From the NCBI GenBank assembly GCA_024279745.1, contig JAJRRE010000314.1:1-18283 (forward strand): 18,283 nt of DNA, written 5' to 3'. Both the position numbers and the translations under genes were made by a program. Positions 6,069-14,330 of the stretch are shown here, in pieces. The notes beneath the pieces were generated by a model. That model saw only the letters and a list, made by a program, of their open reading frames with translations. It made no database searches and was not told where the DNA came from. Every line of letters starts with the position of its first letter. Within the stretch, counting starts at the first letter, position 1. The DNA comes from Alphaproteobacteria bacterium. Its GTDB lineage: Bacteria; Pseudomonadota; Alphaproteobacteria; Rhizobiales; Hyphomicrobiaceae.

Positions 6069-9062
6069 ATGTCACGACAGCCTTTGAACGAAGCCTTCTC
6101 CAGAAGCGCCTTTCTCGACGGCTCCAACGCCGCTTATGTCGAACAGATGCAAGAGCGCTATGACACCGACCCCAATGCCGTCTCCAATGAATGGCGCGAC
6201 TTCTTCACATCGCTGCGCGGTGATGACGGGGCGCATGAGAGCAATGGCGCTGAGGCCGGCAATGGAGCTGGCGCAGATGGCGGCGCGCATCAAGACGGGC
6301 CGTCCTGGGCGGTGCCGCTGTCGCAGTTGCAAGAGAATGATGAACTGGCCGCCGCGCTCACTGGCGACTTTGAGGCGGCTGAACGTTCCATCCAGAATAA
6401 TCTGCAGGGCCACGCACACCGCGCCGGCGTTGATCTAGCCCCCGTCGCGTCTTTGCGCGCTACGCAAGATTCCATTCGCGCGCTCATGTTGATCCGCGCT
6501 TACCGGGTCATGGGACATCTGGTTGCTGAACTTGATCCGCTTGGCATCGCCCCGCGCAAACGCCACCGCGAACTATTGCCCGCTACTTATGGCTTCACGC
6601 CTGCCGATCTGGACCGGCCGATATTTATCGACCGGGTGCTGGGACTGAATACGGCGTCGATCCGCGAAATATTGACAATTCTGCGCCGCACTTATTGCCA
6701 GCATATCGGTGTTGAGTTCACCCACATCACCAACCCGGTGCAAAAATCCTGGCTGCAACGACGGATCGAGGGCGCCGACAAAGAGGTCAAGTTTACGCCC
6801 GAAGGACGCAAGGCGATCTTGAACAAATTGATCGAAGCGGAAACCTTTGAGAAATTCTCTGAAGTCAAATATACCGGCACTAAACGCTTTGGCCTTGAAG
6901 GCGGTGAAGCCATGGTGCCGGCGCTGGAGCAGATTATAAAGCGCGGCGGCCATTTGGGCCTCAAGGGCATCACCATCGGTATGCCGCATCGCGGGCGGCT
7001 CAATGTGCTGGCCAATGTGATGGGCAAACCGCACCGCGCCATTTTCAACGAGTTCAGCGGCGGCTCCTTCAAACCCGACGATGTGGAAGGCTCCGGCGAT
7101 GTGAAATATCATCTGGGCGCCTCGTCCGACCGCTCATTCGACGGCAATAATGTGCATCTGTCGCTAACCGCAAACCCGTCGCATCTGGAGATTGTTGATC
7201 CGGTGGTGCTGGGCAAGGTGCGCGCCAAGCAAGATATGCGCAATGACAAGGAGCGCACGCAATATTTGCCGCTGCTATTGCACGGCGATGCGGCGTTTGC
7301 CGGCCAGGGCGTGGTGGCCGAATGCTTCGGTCTGTCGGGACTGAAAGGGCACCGCACCGGTGGCTCAATACATTTCATCGTCAATAACCAGATCGGCTTC
7401 ACCACCAATCCGCGCCATTCACGCTCATCGCCCTATTGTTCCGATGTGGCGCGCATGATTGAAGCGCCGATTTTCCACGTCAATGGCGATCATCCCGAAG
7501 CGGTTGTGCATGTGGCGAAAATCGCGATTGAGTATCGGCAGAAGTTTAAAAAGCCGGTGGTGATCGATATGTTCTGCTATCGCCGCCATGGCCATAACGA
7601 ATCCGATGAGCCGATGTTCACCCAGCCGCTAATGTATAGCGCCATCAAGAAGCACCCCACCACAGTGACGCTGTATTCGAAACGGCTGGTTGATGAAGGC
7701 GTCTTGAGCCAGCCGGAAGTCGATCAGATGCGCGGTGATTTTCGCGCTCATCTGGAAAGCGAGTTTTCGGCATCAAAAGATTATAAACCCAATAAGGCCG
7801 ATTGGCTGGACGGGCGCTGGTCGGCGATGGGTTTTGCCGAAGACGATGCGCGGCGCGGTAATACCTCGGTTGAGATTCAATGGCTGAAGGAGATCGGCAA
7901 ATCCGTCACCCGCATCCCGCGCGATTTCAATGCTCATAAAACCATTCGCCGCCTGATCGATAAGCGCCGGGAAATGATAGTGTCCGGCAAAGGCATTGAT
8001 TGGTCGATGGCTGAGCATCTGGCCTTTGGCACATTGCTGCGCGAGGGCTTCCCCGTGCGGCTGTGCGGCCAGGATTCCAAGCGCGGGACGTTCTCGCAGC
8101 GCCATTCGGTAATCACCGATCAGCTGAGCAGTCAGCCCTATACGCCGCTGCGCCATGTCGCCGCCAATCAAGGCAAGTTCGAAGTCATTAACTCAATGCT
8201 GTCGGAAGAAGCGGTGCTTGGCTTTGAATATGGCTACTCGCTCGCCGATCCGATGTCGCTCACATTATGGGAAGCGCAGTTCGGTGATTTCACCAATGGC
8301 GCGCAAGTGGTGATCGACCAGTTCATCTCGTCGGGCGAGCGTAAATGGCTGCGCATGTGCGGCCTCGTTTTGTTGTTGCCGCATGGCTATGAGGGCCAGG
8401 GACCGGAGCATTCGTCGGCACGCCTTGAGCGCTTCTTGCAAAATTCCGCCGAAGATAATTGGCAGGTCGCCAATTGCACCACCCCGGCCAATTACTTCCA
8501 TATTCTGCGCCGACAACTGCACCGCAAATTCCGCAAACCGCTGATAATCATGACGCCCAAATCCCTGTTGCGGCACAAGCGTGTGATCTCGACCCTGGAA
8601 GATATGGGGCCCGGTTCAAGCTTTCGCCGGGTGATGTGGGATAGTGCCGAAGGGCTGCCCGACCAGCTCATCAAGCTCAAACCGGATAATGAAATCAAAC
8701 GCGTCGTTTTGTGTACCGGCAAAGTCTATTACGATCTTTACGCGGCTCGCGAAGAGCTGGGGATCGATGATGTTTATCTCATGCGCGTTGAACAGCTTTA
8801 TCCGTTCCCGGCGCGCACCTTGATGAAAGAGCTGGGGCGGTTTGATCAGGCCGAAATGATCTGGTGTCAGGAAGAGCCCAAAAACATGGGCGCCTGGACC
8901 TTTATGGAGCCCAATCTGGAATGGGTGCTGGAACATGTTGGCGCCAAGTTTAAACGCGCGCGCTATGCTGGACGGGCCGCCTCGGCAGCCACCGCAACCG
9001 GCCAGCTGTCGCGTCATCAACAGGAACAAAAAGCCTTGATCGATGAGGCGCTGCAAAACTAA
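6069..9062 (+). CDS. sucA: 2-oxoglutarate dehydrogenase E1 component
   Basis: The thiamine diphosphate-dependent E1 decarboxylates 2-oxoglutarate and passes the succinyl group to the lipoyl arm of SucB. The product has 997 residues, usual for alphaproteobacteria and longer than the 933 of E. coli. An N-terminal helix segment typical of E1o (FLDGSNAAYVEQMQERY, residues 14-30) is followed by a Gly/Ala/Asp-rich linker at about 53-77. GMPHRGRLN places the cofactor-site histidine at H307, and HGDAAFAGQG starting at 405 with the later NNQIGF makes up the thiamine diphosphate motif. The transketolase-type domain (about 650-850, with CGQDSKRGTFSQRH) and the C-terminal OxoGdeHyase_C domain follow, ending in the characteristic YAGRAASAATATG region. 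It starts the sucAB-lpd unit after a terminator. Confidence 0.97.
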   Translation: MSRQPLNEAFSRSAFLDGSNAAYVEQMQERYDTDPNAVSNEWRDFFTSLRGDDGAHESNGAEAGNGAGADGGAHQDGPSWAVPLSQLQENDELAAALTGDFEAAERSIQNNLQGHAHRAGVDLAPVASLRATQDSIRALMLIRAYRVMGHLVAELDPLGIAPRKRHRELLPATYGFTPADLDRPIFIDRVLGLNTASIREILTILRRTYCQHIGVEFTHITNPVQKSWLQRRIEGADKEVKFTPEGRKAILNKLIEAETFEKFSEVKYTGTKRFGLEGGEAMVPALEQIIKRGGHLGLKGITIGMPHRGRLNVLANVMGKPHRAIFNEFSGGSFKPDDVEGSGDVKYHLGASSDRSFDGNNVHLSLTANPSHLEIVDPVVLGKVRAKQDMRNDKERTQYLPLLLHGDAAFAGQGVVAECFGLSGLKGHRTGGSIHFIVNNQIGFTTNPRHSRSSPYCSDVARMIEAPIFHVNGDHPEAVVHVAKIAIEYRQKFKKPVVIDMFCYRRHGHNESDEPMFTQPLMYSAIKKHPTTVTLYSKRLVDEGVLSQPEVDQMRGDFRAHLESEFSASKDYKPNKADWLDGRWSAMGFAEDDARRGNTSVEIQWLKEIGKSVTRIPRDFNAHKTIRRLIDKRREMIVSGKGIDWSMAEHLAFGTLLREGFPVRLCGQDSKRGTFSQRHSVITDQLSSQPYTPLRHVAANQGKFEVINSMLSEEAVLGFEYGYSLADPMSLTLWEAQFGDFTNGAQVVIDQFISSGERKWLRMCGLVLLLPHGYEGQGPEHSSARLERFLQNSAEDNWQVANCTTPANYFHILRRQLHRKFRKPLIIMTPKSLLRHKRVISTLEDMGPGSSFRRVMWDSAEGLPDQLIKLKPDNEIKRVVLCTGKVYYDLYAAREELGIDDVYLMRVEQLYPFPARTLMKELGRFDQAEMIWCQEEPKNMGAWTFMEPNLEWVLEHVGAKFKRARYAGRAASAATATGQLSRHQQEQKALIDEALQN

Positions 9063-9072
9063 ATTCGCGGCG

Positions 9073-9091
9073 CTGGCATTCGGTCTGCCAG
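9073..9091 (+). other. Small hairpin after sucA
   Basis: CTGGCA (9073-9078) and TGCCAG (9086-9091) form a perfect 6-bp stem with a 7-nt loop, 10 bp after the sucA stop. No T run follows, so it is not an intrinsic terminator. A role in message processing or stability between sucA and sucB is possible. Confidence 0.4.
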
Positions 9092-9232
9092 ATTAGAGCA
9101 ACAAGACAGGTATTACATTGCAGACATTCCCAACAATAGGGCAACTAGCCCCATAGAATTTAGTCAAACCCAATCACATAGATCAATGACAGATGCGCGC
9201 CCCCACTCCCTCCCCTTGCGCATCAGCAAAGC

Positions 9233-9239
9233 AGGAAGG
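9233..9239 (+). promoter_or_regulatory. Ribosome binding site deciding the sucB start
   Basis: AGGAAGG lies 10 nt before the ATG at 9250, whose product begins MAIEFKVPTLGES as E2 proteins do. The earlier in-frame ATG at 9193 adds 19 residues with no E2 character and is rejected as start. Confidence 0.75.
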
Positions 9240-9249
9240 CCAGATCACT

Positions 9250-10551
9250 ATGGCGATAGAATTCAAAGTGCCAACACTTGGCGAATCAATTACCGAAGCA
9301 ACGGTCGGTGCGTGGTTCAAGCAGCCCGGCGATGCGGTGACGCAGGACGAGCCGTTATGCGAGCTGGAGACCGACAAGGTAACAGTGGAAGTGCCGGCGC
9401 CCGTGTCCGGTGTGCTATCGACGGTGGCCGTCGCGCAAGGCGAAACTGTTGAAGTCGGCGCACTACTGGGACGAATTAAAGAAGGCGCCGCCGGCGCAAC
9501 TGCTGCTGCACCTGCAAGTGCTCCGGCAGCTGCAGCCTCCGCTGCTGGTGCTGCCAATGGCGGTCTGCGGCCAGCAGACGGAATGCCGCCCGCAGACGGA
9601 ATGCCGCCGGCACCGGCTGCGCGCAAAATGATGGCCGAAACGGGTCTTACGGCTGGCGATGTTAAGGGTTCCGGTAAACGTGGGCAAATCCTGAAAGAAG
9701 ATGTGGCGGCTGCCGCCTCTGGCCAGTCTTCTGGTGCGGGCCAGGCATCTGGTGCGGGGGCGCTTACCTCCTCGGCGCCAACGGCTTATGCCTCATTGGC
9801 ACCGGCACCAACGCCAGCTCAATCACGCGCGCCCTCCACCGGCACTGACGCGGAGCGCGAGGAACGAGTGCCGATGTCGCGCCTGCGCCAGACCATTGCG
9901 CGCCGTCTTAAAGACGCGCAGAACACCGCCGCCGTTCTCACCACATTTAACGACGTGGACATGAGCGCGGTGATGGAGATGCGCAAGCAATATAAAGATC
10001 TGTTCCTCAAGCGTCACGGCGTCAAGCTCGGCTTTATGGGCTTTTTTGTAAAGGCCTGCATCAAGGCGTTGCAGGATGTGCCCGCCGTCAATGCCGAAAT
10101 GGACGGCACCGACATTGTATATAAGAACTATTATCATATCGGCGTTGCGGTTGGCACCGACAAGGGTCTGGTGGTGCCGGTAGTGCGCGATGCGGACCGG
10201 AAAACGCTGTCCGGTATCGAAGGTGATATCGCCGAATATGGCGCGCGCGCCCGTGATGGCAAACTGAATATCGCCGATATGACCGGCGGCAGTTTCACGA
10301 TATCCAATGGCGGTGTTTACGGCTCGATGATGTCGACGCCGATCCTGAACGCGCCGCAATCGGGCATCTTGGGAATGCACCGCATTGAGCAGCGCCCGAT
10401 TGCCGTTGATGGCCAAGTCGTGATCCGGCCGATGATGTATCTGGCGCTTAGTTATGATCACCGGGTTGTCGACGGCAAGGAAGCGGTGACGTTTCTTGTC
10501 CGAGTAAAAGAAAATCTTGAAGACCCACAACGTTTCATTCTGGACCTGTAA
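9250..10551 (+). CDS. sucB: 2-oxoglutarate dehydrogenase E2, dihydrolipoyl succinyltransferase
   Basis: The core E2 transfers succinyl groups from E1 to CoA. It has 433 residues in the usual three parts. The N-terminal lipoyl domain (about 1-77) has the lipoylated lysine K43 in ETDKV. A short E1/E3-binding domain follows (about 121-160, APAARKMMAETG onward), with Ala/Pro-rich linkers on both sides. The C-terminal catalytic domain (about 200-433) carries H404 and D408 in SYDHRVVDG. The linker before the binding domain contains an exact 6-residue duplication, ADGMPPADGMPP (109-120), encoded by a 17-bp direct repeat of period 18 at 9574-9608. The stop is in the same frame as lpd, with no other stop between them. 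Confidence 0.97.
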   Translation: MAIEFKVPTLGESITEATVGAWFKQPGDAVTQDEPLCELETDKVTVEVPAPVSGVLSTVAVAQGETVEVGALLGRIKEGAAGATAAAPASAPAAAASAAGAANGGLRPADGMPPADGMPPAPAARKMMAETGLTAGDVKGSGKRGQILKEDVAAAASGQSSGAGQASGAGALTSSAPTAYASLAPAPTPAQSRAPSTGTDAEREERVPMSRLRQTIARRLKDAQNTAAVLTTFNDVDMSAVMEMRKQYKDLFLKRHGVKLGFMGFFVKACIKALQDVPAVNAEMDGTDIVYKNYYHIGVAVGTDKGLVVPVVRDADRKTLSGIEGDIAEYGARARDGKLNIADMTGGSFTISNGGVYGSMMSTPILNAPQSGILGMHRIEQRPIAVDGQVVIRPMMYLALSYDHRVVDGKEAVTFLVRVKENLEDPQRFILDL

Positions 10552-10698
10552 ATCGCGTCTAATCACATATGGCAGATGTTGCTGGGGCCGACCTTGATCG
10601 AACTGGCAGTGCTGCTGGCGCTTGGCTGTCTTATTGGATTAGCCCTATTGGCATTAAGACTGCGAGCGCAAAACTTAACAAAGCAAAGGCATTGCACT

Positions 10699-12120
10699 AT
10701 GGCTGGACCATATGATCTGATCGTTATTGGCACTGGCCCCGGCGGCTATGTTTGCGCCATTCGAGCCGCGCAACTGGGGTTGAACGTCGCCGTTATCGAG
10801 AAGCGCGACGCCCATGGCGGCACCTGTCTTAATGTCGGCTGTATTCCCTCCAAAGCCCTGCTGCACGCGTCTGAGCTTTATGAAGAAGCCGGTCACGGCT
10901 TTGCCAAGATGGGCATTAAAGTGGCGCCTGAGCTGGATCTGGCGGCGATGCTGGCCTTCAAGGATGAGGGCGTGACAGGCAATACGCAAGGCGTTGCTTA
11001 TCTGCTGAAAAAGAACAAGATCGATAGCTATCGCGGCATCGGCAAAGTGCTCGGTGCGGCTAAGGTTTTGGTAACGGCAGCGGACGGAACCGAGCAGGAG
11101 CTGGCGACCAAATCCATCGTGATCGCGACCGGCTCAGACGTGGCGCAGTTGCCGGGACTTGAGATCAATGAGAAGACAATCATCTCTTCAACCGGTGCGC
11201 TGGAGCTGCCATCGGTGCCCAAAAAGATGATCGTGGTTGGAGCCGGTGTAATCGGGTTGGAGCTGGGGTCGGTCTGGCGGCGGCTTGGGTCTGAAGTGAC
11301 GGTGGTTGAATTTCTTGATCGGATACTACCCGAAATGGACGGCGACATCGCCAAGACCGCCAAACGTATTTTAACCAAGCAGGGCATGGCCTTTAAGCTT
11401 GGCCACAAAGTAACCGGCGCGGAGCCGAGCAGCGGCGGCGATAGCGGTGCTAGTGGGTTGAGCGTTTCAATTGAGCCGGCACAGGGCGGGGAGACGCAAA
11501 CGCTTGACGCCGATGTGGTGCTCGTTGCCATTGGCCGCACGCCTTATACCGATGGGCTTGGGCTGGCCGAAGCGGGTGTTGCTTTTGATGAGCGCCGCCG
11601 GGTTGCAGTAGATGCCCATTATAAGACAAATATTGACGGCATTTATGCCATTGGCGATGTCATAGCCGGGCCGATGCTGGCCCATAAGGCTGAGGACGAA
11701 GGCGTGGCGGTTGCCGAAATTCTGGCGGGCCAAGCAGGCCATGTAAATTATAATGTTATTCCCGGCGTGGTCTATACGTTCCCTGAGATCGCCTCGGTCG
11801 GGCGCACGGAAGAAGAGCTTAAACAGGCCGGCATAGCGTTCGCCGCCGGCAAGTTTCCGTTCACAGCCAATGGCCGCGCCAAGGTTAACGGTACGACGGA
11901 CGGCTTCATCAAGGTATTGGCCGACGCCAAAACCGACCGCATTTTGGGCGTGCACATGATCGGCGCCAATGCCAGCGAAATGATCGCCGAAGCCGCTGTG
12001 ATTATGGAGTTTGGCGGCAGTGCCGAAGATTTGGCGCGCACCTGCCATGCGCACCCAACCCTGACGGAAGCTGTCAAGGAAGCGGCCATGGCGGTTGAGG
12101 GGCGTGCTATTCATATGTAA
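10699..12120 (+). CDS. lpd: Dihydrolipoyl dehydrogenase (E3), possible N-terminal extension
   Basis: The FAD-dependent E3 reoxidises the lipoyl arms of SucB and reduces NAD+. From the ATG at 10699 the product has 473 residues, the usual length. It has the FAD Rossmann motif GTGPGG (11-16) and E34, then the redox disulfide C43/C48 in GGTCLNVGC. A second dinucleotide-binding motif, GAGVIGLELG, precedes the NAD site. The active-site H452/E457 lies in HAHPTLTE of the interface domain. AAAGG (10685-10689) precedes the start at 9 nt. The same frame is open back to an ATG at 10576, adding 41 residues that begin with a strongly hydrophobic segment. That longer form would be a membrane-anchored E3, which is unusual, so the short form is preferred. 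Confidence 0.95.
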   Translation: MAGPYDLIVIGTGPGGYVCAIRAAQLGLNVAVIEKRDAHGGTCLNVGCIPSKALLHASELYEEAGHGFAKMGIKVAPELDLAAMLAFKDEGVTGNTQGVAYLLKKNKIDSYRGIGKVLGAAKVLVTAADGTEQELATKSIVIATGSDVAQLPGLEINEKTIISSTGALELPSVPKKMIVVGAGVIGLELGSVWRRLGSEVTVVEFLDRILPEMDGDIAKTAKRILTKQGMAFKLGHKVTGAEPSSGGDSGASGLSVSIEPAQGGETQTLDADVVLVAIGRTPYTDGLGLAEAGVAFDERRRVAVDAHYKTNIDGIYAIGDVIAGPMLAHKAEDEGVAVAEILAGQAGHVNYNVIPGVVYTFPEIASVGRTEEELKQAGIAFAAGKFPFTANGRAKVNGTTDGFIKVLADAKTDRILGVHMIGANASEMIAEAAVIMEFGGSAEDLARTCHAHPTLTEAVKEAAMAVEGRAIHM

Positions 12121-12178
12121 ACGCGCCGCAGGGGGAGGGCGCGCGGGTTAACACCGTCAGGAGCGGAGTGCTTAAGTC

Positions 12179-12877
12179 ATGCGTAAAACGATCAAAAATA
12201 TGTTTACCGTCTTGGGGTTAGGCGCTGCCGGGTTGGGCGCCGTGCTTGCCATGGCAGCTGGTACATTCGCTGCGACCCCGCCCGATCAGCCCGCGCAGAA
12301 CCTGGGCCAAAACCCGGCACAAAGTCCGAGCAAAATCCTCCCCCAAAGCCAAGATGATCCGCGCGCGCAAAACCGTGAAAGTGCCCGGGCACAACGGCTG
12401 CGCGAGTTGGACTTATTGTTCAAACAATTGATGAGTACGCACGATGAAGCGGAGGGGCGCGCTCTGGCCAATCGCATCTGGATGACCTGGCACCGCTCTG
12501 GCGACCGCAAGGTCAACGATCTGATTTCCCTGGCAACGATCTATATGGATGAAGGGGAATATGCCGCCGCGCTACCTAAACTCAACGAGGTGATCAAGCG
12601 GGCGCCGGATTACCCCGAAGGCTGGAACAGGCGCGCGACATTGCTCTTTCATATGGGCGAGTTTGAGCGCTCATTGGCCGACATCATGCAGACCTTGAAA
12701 CTTGAGCCGCGCCATTTTGGAGCGCTGGCGGGCCGAGGTTTGATTTATTCGGCGCGCGGGCAGTTTGGCAAGGCGCTGAAGGCTTTCGAACAGGCGTTGA
12801 AGTTTAACCCGTTCTTGCAGGAGCGGTTTAATCTCATTCCAATATTGCGCAAAAAGCTTGGCCAGCAGAAAATCTAA
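12179..12877 (+). CDS. Exported tetratricopeptide repeat protein
   Basis: A 232-residue protein with a signal peptide (MRKTIK, hydrophobic to about residue 28, likely cleavage after A31 or A32 near TFAA), so it should lie in the periplasm. A proline/glutamine-rich linker (about 34-66) follows, including the repeat-like NLGQNPAQSP. Three TPR units at about 112-145, 146-179 and 180-213 have the expected A/G/Y/P pattern (for example YMDEGEYAAAL and GRGLIYSARGQF). TPR arrays bind other proteins, but the partner is unknown. CGGAG 10 nt before the ATG supports the start. It lies 58 bp after lpd on the same strand and is probably the last gene of that unit; a link to the dehydrogenase complex is not implied. 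Confidence 0.85.
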   Translation: MRKTIKNMFTVLGLGAAGLGAVLAMAAGTFAATPPDQPAQNLGQNPAQSPSKILPQSQDDPRAQNRESARAQRLRELDLLFKQLMSTHDEAEGRALANRIWMTWHRSGDRKVNDLISLATIYMDEGEYAAALPKLNEVIKRAPDYPEGWNRRATLLFHMGEFERSLADIMQTLKLEPRHFGALAGRGLIYSARGQFGKALKAFEQALKFNPFLQERFNLIPILRKKLGQQKI

Positions 12878-12892
12878 CCCCTGGGGGGGTGT

Positions 12893-12921
12893 GTCTGCAT
12901 GCGGCAGACTTTAGAGTTTTT
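12893..12921 (+). terminator. Likely terminator after the TPR gene
   Basis: GTCTGC (12893-12898) pairs with GCAGAC (12904-12909) across a 5-nt loop, followed by TTTAGAGTTTTTC. The stem is short at 6 bp and the T run is broken, so this is a moderate Rho-independent terminator. It is well placed, 16 bp after the TPR stop. Confidence 0.6.
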
Positions 12922-12932
12922 CAGACCTCGAT

Positions 12933-13038
12933 TGAATCACCACGGGCTGCAAGGGCAGCCCCGCCAACCGTTTGGCGCGCACGCGCAGGCCCGAGCTTTG
13001 CTCGGATTAGCCGTGAGCGAAAAGAAGCATGTGATTCA
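12933..13038. other. Multi-hairpin element: structured RNA or palindromic repeat
   Basis: An 8-bp long-range helix TGAATCAC (12933-12940) / GTGATTCA (13031-13038) encloses three perfect hairpins in a row. They are GGGCTGC/GCAGCCC (12944-12950/12955-12961, AAGG loop), CGCCAA/TTGGCG (12962-12967/12972-12977, CCGT loop) and CCGAGC/GCTCGG (12991-12996/13000-13005, TTT loop). A 3' segment, AGCCGTG (13009-13015), could also pair with CACGGGCT (12941-12948), competing with the first hairpin. The element fills the gap between the converging TPR and TraB/GumN genes. It matches none of the RNA families I know by sequence (SRP RNA, tmRNA, RNase P RNA, common riboswitches). Which strand, if any, is transcribed is unknown. 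Confidence 0.55.
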
Positions 13039-13096
13039 CTCTAATTGGGCAACGCATCTAGCGGATGACCCTTTACTTGGTATTGAAGTTTGCCAG

Positions 13097-14116
13097 TTAT
13101 TCCGCGGGCGTTACTTTAAACCCGGCCTGACGCAGCAGCGCGACAAGGCCCTCTTTCCCCGGCAGATGCAATGCGCCGACGGCAAAGAACGTACCGCCCT
13201 TTTTCAGATGCTCGATGACTCGGTCGCGCATTCGCGCATTGCGCTTAACAATCAACAGCTGGCGGAAACTTTCAAAACGCGATATATCGGCGCCCGCCAA
13301 TTGCGCCAGCTTCAGCTGCAGCGGCCAGGCGGCGCCCATCTCCCGGCGTTGATAAATCCCGATCATGGTTTCAAGCAAATCCTGCGTGCGCCGGTAATAT
13401 TTTATCGTGCTTTTCAGCATTTCCAATTGGTCGGGCATAGGAATAGAGGCCATCGACTGGAACTGTTCTTTAATGGTTTCAACCCCAAGCACTTCAAGTC
13501 CCAATTTTTTGGCCTGATCGGCCAATTGCTGATCCAGCGCCTTAATCCCGGCGGCACCGCGGGCGCGCTCACAGGGCGACAGCGCCATGACAGTTGTAGC
13601 AAACCAGGGCTTCAGGCGTTTTGCCATATCCCCCGGCATTCCCATTTTTGTGATTGCCGTCTTAACAATAGCAAACTCGTCCTTGGTCAATAAAGGATCG
13701 AGGCGTTTTTTGCCGGTGAACATTAACAGGTTCAACGCCGAGAACATGACCTTGTTCATTGCCGCTTCCGACAAATCAGCAACTTCCAGAACAATACGCT
13801 TTGAAGATTTCAATGCGGCCGTGATGGGCGGTTTGAGCGCTGTCACCCGCTCATCAGTCAGATGTACCGTGCCGAGCAAATAAGACGGCACGGCGCCGGC
13901 TATTTCAACTTTCCAAAACAGCTTGTTGCTATTGGGTGTCGCCTTGGCTGCTGCCATAACCTGATTATAGGAGACGAGGTCTTTGGCTTTCATCTCGGCG
14001 AGCATATCCACCCCCCGGCAAATGGGCGGCGGGGCGGCATAGCTTGCCTGTGCAAAACTCAACAATGAAAGCGTGGCCGCTGAAATACCCAAAAAGAGAA
14101 TATGCATTAGACGCAA
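13097..14116 (-). CDS. TraB/GumN family protein, exported
   Basis: A 339-residue protein of the TraB/PrgY/GumN family, related to the Tiki proteases; in bacteria the function is mostly unknown. A signal peptide (MRLMHI, hydrophobic to about 22, likely cleavage after YA at 26-27) points to the periplasm. Family signatures are LLGTVHLTDERV with H85 near the N-terminus, E111 in RIVLEVAD, and the C-terminal GGTFFAVGALHLPGKEGL with H317, ending in GFKVTPAE. These are the GxxH-type residues proposed to bind metal. The chosen start is TTG at 14116 because AAGGAAA lies 7 nt before it; an ATG at 14107 would shorten the protein by three residues. It is convergent with the TPR gene. Confidence 0.88.
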   Translation of the reverse strand: MRLMHILFLGISAATLSLLSFAQASYAAPPPICRGVDMLAEMKAKDLVSYNQVMAAAKATPNSNKLFWKVEIAGAVPSYLLGTVHLTDERVTALKPPITAALKSSKRIVLEVADLSEAAMNKVMFSALNLLMFTGKKRLDPLLTKDEFAIVKTAITKMGMPGDMAKRLKPWFATTVMALSPCERARGAAGIKALDQQLADQAKKLGLEVLGVETIKEQFQSMASIPMPDQLEMLKSTIKYYRRTQDLLETMIGIYQRREMGAAWPLQLKLAQLAGADISRFESFRQLLIVKRNARMRDRVIEHLKKGGTFFAVGALHLPGKEGLVALLRQAGFKVTPAE

Positions 14117-14123
14117 AACAATA

Positions 14124-14130
14124 TTTCCTT
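14124..14130 (-). promoter_or_regulatory. Ribosome binding site supporting a TTG start
   Basis: On the minus strand AAGGAAA ends 7 nt before TTG at 14116. The in-frame ATG at 14107 would be 16 nt away, too far, so the unusual TTG start of the TraB/GumN gene is favoured. Confidence 0.6.
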
Positions 14131-14299
14131 ACCCGCTTTATTGGATTCTATGACCATCTGTAACTATCAGTAATGGTTCGGTAATTCACTGGCCATGGAA
14201 TGATAGAGATCGCAACGGTATTACAGTGGTATTCTCGTTCACCAGACTAATATTTAATTGAAAATACCTTAAGGAGAATCTTTAGTTTTTTGCAAGTCT

Positions 14300-14330
14300 G
14301 CTGGTCATGGGCGGCTTACGAATGACCAGC
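14300..14330 (-). other. Inverted repeat across the xerC stop codon
   Basis: GCTGGTCAT (14300-14308) and ATGACCAGC (14322-14330) are perfect 9-bp arms around a 13-nt loop that includes the xerC stop. No T run follows on the minus strand, so it is a weak terminator or a 3' stability hairpin. Confidence 0.5.

Noticed and set aside
9193..9249. Longer sucB start
   Set aside because: The added 19 residues do not resemble E2 proteins and AGGAAGG favours the ATG at 9250.
12122..12143. Hairpin CGCGCC/GGCGCG after lpd as a terminator
   Set aside because: The stem is 6 bp with a purine-rich 10-nt loop and no T run; it may be structure, but I would not call termination.
12899..13693. 264-codon rightward frame opposite the TraB/GumN gene
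   Set aside because: It is antisense to a well-supported gene with clear family motifs on the minus strand, and its peptide has no domain character.
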